Part shown: in pieces, positions 61,116 through 64,000 of the stretch | Layout: each line of letters starts with the position of its first letter | Numbering within the stretch: the first letter of the stretch is position 1 | Position numbers and translations under genes: made by a program | NCBI GenBank assembly: GCA_020854055.1 | Contig: JADZGD010000039.1 | Coordinates: forward strand, 62,001-126,000 | Direction of reading: 5' to 3' | DNA from: Bryobacterales bacterium | GTDB taxonomy: Bacteria; Acidobacteriota; Terriglobia; Bryobacterales; Bryobacteraceae | Length of the DNA stretch: 64,000 bases | The notes under the pieces: model-generated | Told to the model about the DNA's origin: nothing | The model's database searches: none | What the model saw: only the letters and a program-made list of their open reading frames with translations

Positions 61116-63188
61116 ATGAAGTATGTTGCCTTGTTTGCCGCCTGCCTGTTGACTGTTCCGCTCGGCGCTCAACAGAAGCAGGAACGCGACCTCAAATACG
61201 AGAAGGACACGCCGGAGCCGGTTACCACGCCACCTGCGGGCATTCCCCGCAGCTATGCGCTGGTGATCGGTATCAGCCAATACCAGAACCTGCCCGAAAA
61301 GCTTCAACTCCGTTATACCGAGCGTGACGCCGACGCCATTTACTCCATACTGATCAGCCCCGAGGGCGGTAACTTCAAGGCCGAAAACGTCCATAAGCTC
61401 ACCGGCGCCCGGGCCACGCTCTCCGCCATGCGCCGCGAACTGGAACAGTGGCTTCCTTCGGTGGCCCATAACGACGACCGCGTGCTGATCTATTTTGCCG
61501 GCCACGGCTTTGTGTACCAGGGCAAAGGATACCTGGCGCCCAGCGATTTCAGCGCCTCCAGCATCGCCGGTACCGGCTATCCGATGGACCGGCTCGGCGA
61601 GGTGATCGGGAGCAAGATCCATGCCAAATGGAAAGTGCTGCTCACCGACGCCTGCCACAGCGGCGCCATCTCGATTCCCGATGACGAGAATGCGCAGGGG
61701 ATGAACCGGGCGCTGCTCGATTTGAACAAGTCGCTTTTCTCGCTCACCGCCAGCCGCGATCGCGAGCGATCATTTGAGAGCGCCGATTGGGGCGGTGGCC
61801 ACGGCATCTTCACTTACTACGTCGTCAAAGGCATGGAGGGCTCAGCCGACGAGAATCGAGACGGCATTGTTACCGCCGACGAACTGGCCGAATACGTCCA
61901 TCGCAACGTCCGCGAAGCGACCAAAGGCCAGCAGAATCCCACGTCGGAACGCGGCAGCTTCGATCCGAACATGCTTCTCTCCTGGGTGCCCTCCAACCGG
62001 GCGCCCGGCAATCTGCCGGCTCCCAAGTTCGGCACCCTGGTGTTTGAAACCAACCTGGCCAATGTCGAGGTCTTCCTGGACGGCAAGTCCGTCGGCACCA
62101 TCAGCAAGGGAACGCCTCTGCGCATGCCGGGCCTGGTGCCGGGTGCGCACACGGTGAAGGGCGTCCGCATGGGATACGAGCCCGACGGACCCCGTGAAGA
62201 GACCGTCTATCCGGGCGAGGAAAGTACCGTCACGCTGAAGATTCTCATTCCACGACGCCGGCCGCGGGCAGCGGTGGACGCCTTCGATAAGGGCCTGGAA
62301 CTCTATGTCAAAGGCAAGAGCAATGAGGATCGCAAGCGGGCGATTGCCCAGTTCGAACAGGCGCTGACGCTGGACCCCACTTACTCCCAGGCGGCTCTCT
62401 ACATCGCCCGCGCCAGCCGCGACCTGTTCGATGACGAACAGGCCGGCAAGTACTTCCAGAAGGCCATCGAGATTGATCCGGATTATTCCGAAGCACGCTC
62501 CACTTATGCCGGGATGCTGCTGGACATCGGAAACGTAGACGAGTCCATTCGCCAGTTGGATGTGGTGACCCGGCGGGAACCGAACAACGCCATGGCCCTG
62601 TACCTCCAGGCGCAGGCCTATCGCATGAAGGAGATGTACCCGGAATCCATCGAGGCTGCCCGCAAGGCGATCAAGCTGACGCCAAACAACGGCGAGGCCC
62701 ATTTCTGGCTGGCCGAGAGCCTGCGCATGAGCAATAAGTTTCAGGACGCCGCCGCCGAGTACAAGGAGTATCTTCGCTTAACGGACTTCGACAGCAAACT
62801 CGCGGGTAAGATCAACTATTATGCCGTCGGCTTTCTGATCGGCATGGGGCGCAAGAAGCGCGCCGCGCAACGCGACGTCTGGAGCGACTTGCGGAACATG
62901 GCGTACTTCGGAATCTGCGACAGCTACCGGAAACTGAACCAGTTTGATACGGCAATTCCATATTGCCAGAAGGCGCTTAGCTACGACCCGGCGGACGCCT
63001 ATGTTCATTACGCCCTCGGCCTGCTATACGCTCATAAAGCCCAGGCCAGCGGCAACGTCGGCGACCTTCCCGCCGCGCTGCTTCATTTCCGCAAGATGCT
63101 GGACATCAACCCTGATCTGACCGAATCCGAGTACGCAAGAAAGAACATTGCATCGATCGACGCCCTGCTGAAGCGGGCGGAACCCTAA
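61116..63188 (+). CDS. exported caspase-like (C14) protein with PEGA and TPR domains
   Basis: A 690-aa exported protein. Signal peptide (VALFAACLLTVPLGA); caspase domain (about 45-290) with catalytic His130 in YFAGHGF and Cys180 in LLTDACHSGA, and ALVIGISQYQNLP at its start; PEGA domain (about 305-378, LANVEVFLDGKSVGTISKG); about seven TPR-like repeats (about 395-690). Orthocaspases cleave after Arg/Lys, but the substrate here is unknown. ATG 61116 is chosen; GTG 61107 also fits. Follows the two DUF4384 genes; a gene 61 bases downstream may be separate. Confidence 0.88.
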   Translation: MKYVALFAACLLTVPLGAQQKQERDLKYEKDTPEPVTTPPAGIPRSYALVIGISQYQNLPEKLQLRYTERDADAIYSILISPEGGNFKAENVHKLTGARATLSAMRRELEQWLPSVAHNDDRVLIYFAGHGFVYQGKGYLAPSDFSASSIAGTGYPMDRLGEVIGSKIHAKWKVLLTDACHSGAISIPDDENAQGMNRALLDLNKSLFSLTASRDRERSFESADWGGGHGIFTYYVVKGMEGSADENRDGIVTADELAEYVHRNVREATKGQQNPTSERGSFDPNMLLSWVPSNRAPGNLPAPKFGTLVFETNLANVEVFLDGKSVGTISKGTPLRMPGLVPGAHTVKGVRMGYEPDGPREETVYPGEESTVTLKILIPRRRPRAAVDAFDKGLELYVKGKSNEDRKRAIAQFEQALTLDPTYSQAALYIARASRDLFDDEQAGKYFQKAIEIDPDYSEARSTYAGMLLDIGNVDESIRQLDVVTRREPNNAMALYLQAQAYRMKEMYPESIEAARKAIKLTPNNGEAHFWLAESLRMSNKFQDAAAEYKEYLRLTDFDSKLAGKINYYAVGFLIGMGRKKRAAQRDVWSDLRNMAYFGICDSYRKLNQFDTAIPYCQKALSYDPADAYVHYALGLLYAHKAQASGNVGDLPAALLHFRKMLDINPDLTESEYARKNIASIDALLKRAEP

Positions 63189-63249
63189 GCGCTCCCGCAC
63201 CACAATCCTCCACCGCGGTAAATCCCGTCGGCGAAGCTATCATACAAAG

Positions 63250-63870
63250 GTGGCTCGCGTAATTCTGATTGGACTCATCGCGCTGGTGGCCCTGCTCGCG
63301 CTCCTCTATTTCCGTCCGCGCCGCGATACCGATTCCGAGCAGGTGGCGCTGCTCGCGCGCGAATTAGCGCTGCGTCCCGGCATGGTGGCCGCCGAGGTGG
63401 GCGCGGGCGATGGAAAGTTCGCATTTCTTCTCGCCCGCAAGTTTGATGGCGCGCTCTCCATGTATGTCACCGAGCTCGATCCAAAGCTGGTGGCATCGAT
63501 GCAGGGCGGGCGTCCGCCCAATGTGACCGTGCTTGAGGGCGCCGCCGGCAATGCGCGCCTGCCCGCTGCCTGTTGTGACGTGGTGTACCTGCGCCGCGTG
63601 TTCCACCACTTCACCGAACCCGGGTCGATGAATGCCAGCCTGTTTCGCGCGATCCGCCCGGGCGGAACCATTGCCGTGATCGACCGGCCGGCCGGACTCT
63701 CCTTCAACCTGATTTCATTTCAACTGAGGGGGCCGCGCAACCGCTGGGGACACGGCATCTCCATCGCATCAGTAAGTGACGAACTTCGCGCCGCGGGATT
63801 TCAGGTGGCGCGTGTCATCTCCTGGCCTGACCGGAACTACTGTGTAATTGGAAAGAAACCAAAAACGTGA
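63250..63870 (+). CDS. membrane-anchored class I SAM-dependent methyltransferase
   Basis: A 206-aa protein: one N-terminal helix (VILIGLIALVALLALLYF) then a class I methyltransferase fold. Motif I is GMVAAEVGAGDGKFAFLLARKF and the acidic end of strand 2 is VTELDPKLVASMQGG; the ADxVYLRRVFHHF-type motif reads CDVVYLRRVFHHFTEPG, then IRPGGTIAVID. Such proteins methylate small molecules; the substrate is unknown. The start is a GTG at 63250 with AAAGG beside it. It could continue the caspase operon (61-bp gap) but may be independent. Confidence 0.82.
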   Translation: MARVILIGLIALVALLALLYFRPRRDTDSEQVALLARELALRPGMVAAEVGAGDGKFAFLLARKFDGALSMYVTELDPKLVASMQGGRPPNVTVLEGAAGNARLPAACCDVVYLRRVFHHFTEPGSMNASLFRAIRPGGTIAVIDRPAGLSFNLISFQLRGPRNRWGHGISIASVSDELRAAGFQVARVISWPDRNYCVIGKKPKT

Positions 63871-63875
63871 GTATG

Positions 63876-64000
63876 TTAATCGATCAACCCCCGCCAGGTA
63901 TTACCATTTTCATCGCGTAGTACAATTCCGCCTCCGTCGGAAATACCGGACAGCATGTTTCCACTGGAGTCACGGAATCGGTAGCGAACGGTGTTGTCGC
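63876..64000 (-). CDS. 3' end of an unknown gene running off the right edge
   Basis: Minus-strand open frame of 40 codons ending in TAA, reading DNTVRYRFRDSSGNMLSG...NGNTWRGLID. The stop is 5 bases past the methyltransferase stop on the other strand. The Asp/Gly/Ser-rich composition and short repeats such as DSSGNM and DENGNT suggest a secreted beta-rich protein, but the part is too short to name. Confidence 0.55.
   Translation of the reverse strand, partial: DNTVRYRFRDSSGNMLSGISDGGGIVLRDENGNTWRGLID

Noticed and set aside
61116..63188. Caspase gene read as part of a phage-defence system
   Set aside because: It has a signal peptide, PEGA and TPR domains and neighbours that are all exported; there are no CRISPR, sensor or nuclease genes nearby.

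Overview
The window is GC-rich (roughly 60-65 %) and densely coded. It reads as a chromosomal piece of an Acidobacteriota bacterium, most likely a Bryobacterales / 'Solibacter'-type soil organism. This is inferred from gene content, not from a search: a secreted protein with a Solibacter-type C-terminal domain, secreted Ig-like (He_PIG) repeat proteins, DUF4384 proteins beside a secreted caspase-like protein, a three-subunit transhydrogenase, a CxxxY-type CcmE, a Tat-exported sulfatase and a PQQ/cytochrome-c dehydrogenase. One RNA gene is visible, tRNA-Asp(GTC). I see no rRNA, CRISPR array, insertion sequence, integrase or phage gene, so this looks like core and adaptive chromosome rather than an island.

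Layout. 1-8.7 kb: PLP decarboxylase; proC-rocD (ornithine to proline); a secreted Solibacter-domain protein; a DinG/XPD-like helicase overlapping queD; a 7Fe ferredoxin. 8.9-13.8 kb: a secreted DUF4091 glycosidase-like protein divergent from a Tat sulfatase, then a BON protein. 13.8-20.4 kb: a nine-gene cytochrome c maturation operon on the minus strand, in transcription order ccmE-ccmF-ccmH-(ccmI-like zinc ribbon)-(membrane-anchored secreted protein)-ccmA-ccmB-ccmC-ccmD. 20.5-21.9 kb: a ClpB/ClpC-type AAA+ module fused to a response-regulator receiver. 22-25 kb: pntAA-pntAB-pntB. 25-32.8 kb: GT-C membrane protein, outer-membrane barrel, phosphate butyryltransferase, HMG-CoA-lyase-like enzyme, fatty acid desaturase, rpmB, exported nitrilase-like enzyme.

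33-44.6 kb is a sugar/amino-sugar region: a sodium:solute symporter divergent from a co-directional run of epimerase, DegT aminotransferase, ceramidase-like hydrolase, PQQ dehydrogenase with a heme-c domain, LacI regulator, second DegT aminotransferase and an MFS carrier. 44.6-50.7 kb holds a glycosyltransferase, a GNAT/FemAB-like protein, a secreted nitrilase-fold fusion and an orphan HerA-type ATPase. 50.8-55.4 kb holds greA, a CDP-alcohol phosphatidyltransferase, acpS, tRNA-Asp, a DUF3467 protein, a GT-C protein and an MscS channel.

55.4-63.2 kb has two divergent operons of exported proteins: a minus-strand operon (linker-type secreted protein, beta-propeller, five-repeat Ig protein) and a plus-strand operon (two DUF4384 proteins and a caspase/PEGA/TPR protein). 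They share a 177-bp intergenic region containing a dyad. The window ends with a membrane-anchored methyltransferase and the 3' end of an unknown minus-strand gene.

The most interesting candidates are the AAA+/receiver fusion, the exported caspase-DUF4384 locus, the Ccm operon with non-canonical CcmE and CcmH plus an uncharacterised extra member, and the uncharacterised amino-sugar cluster.
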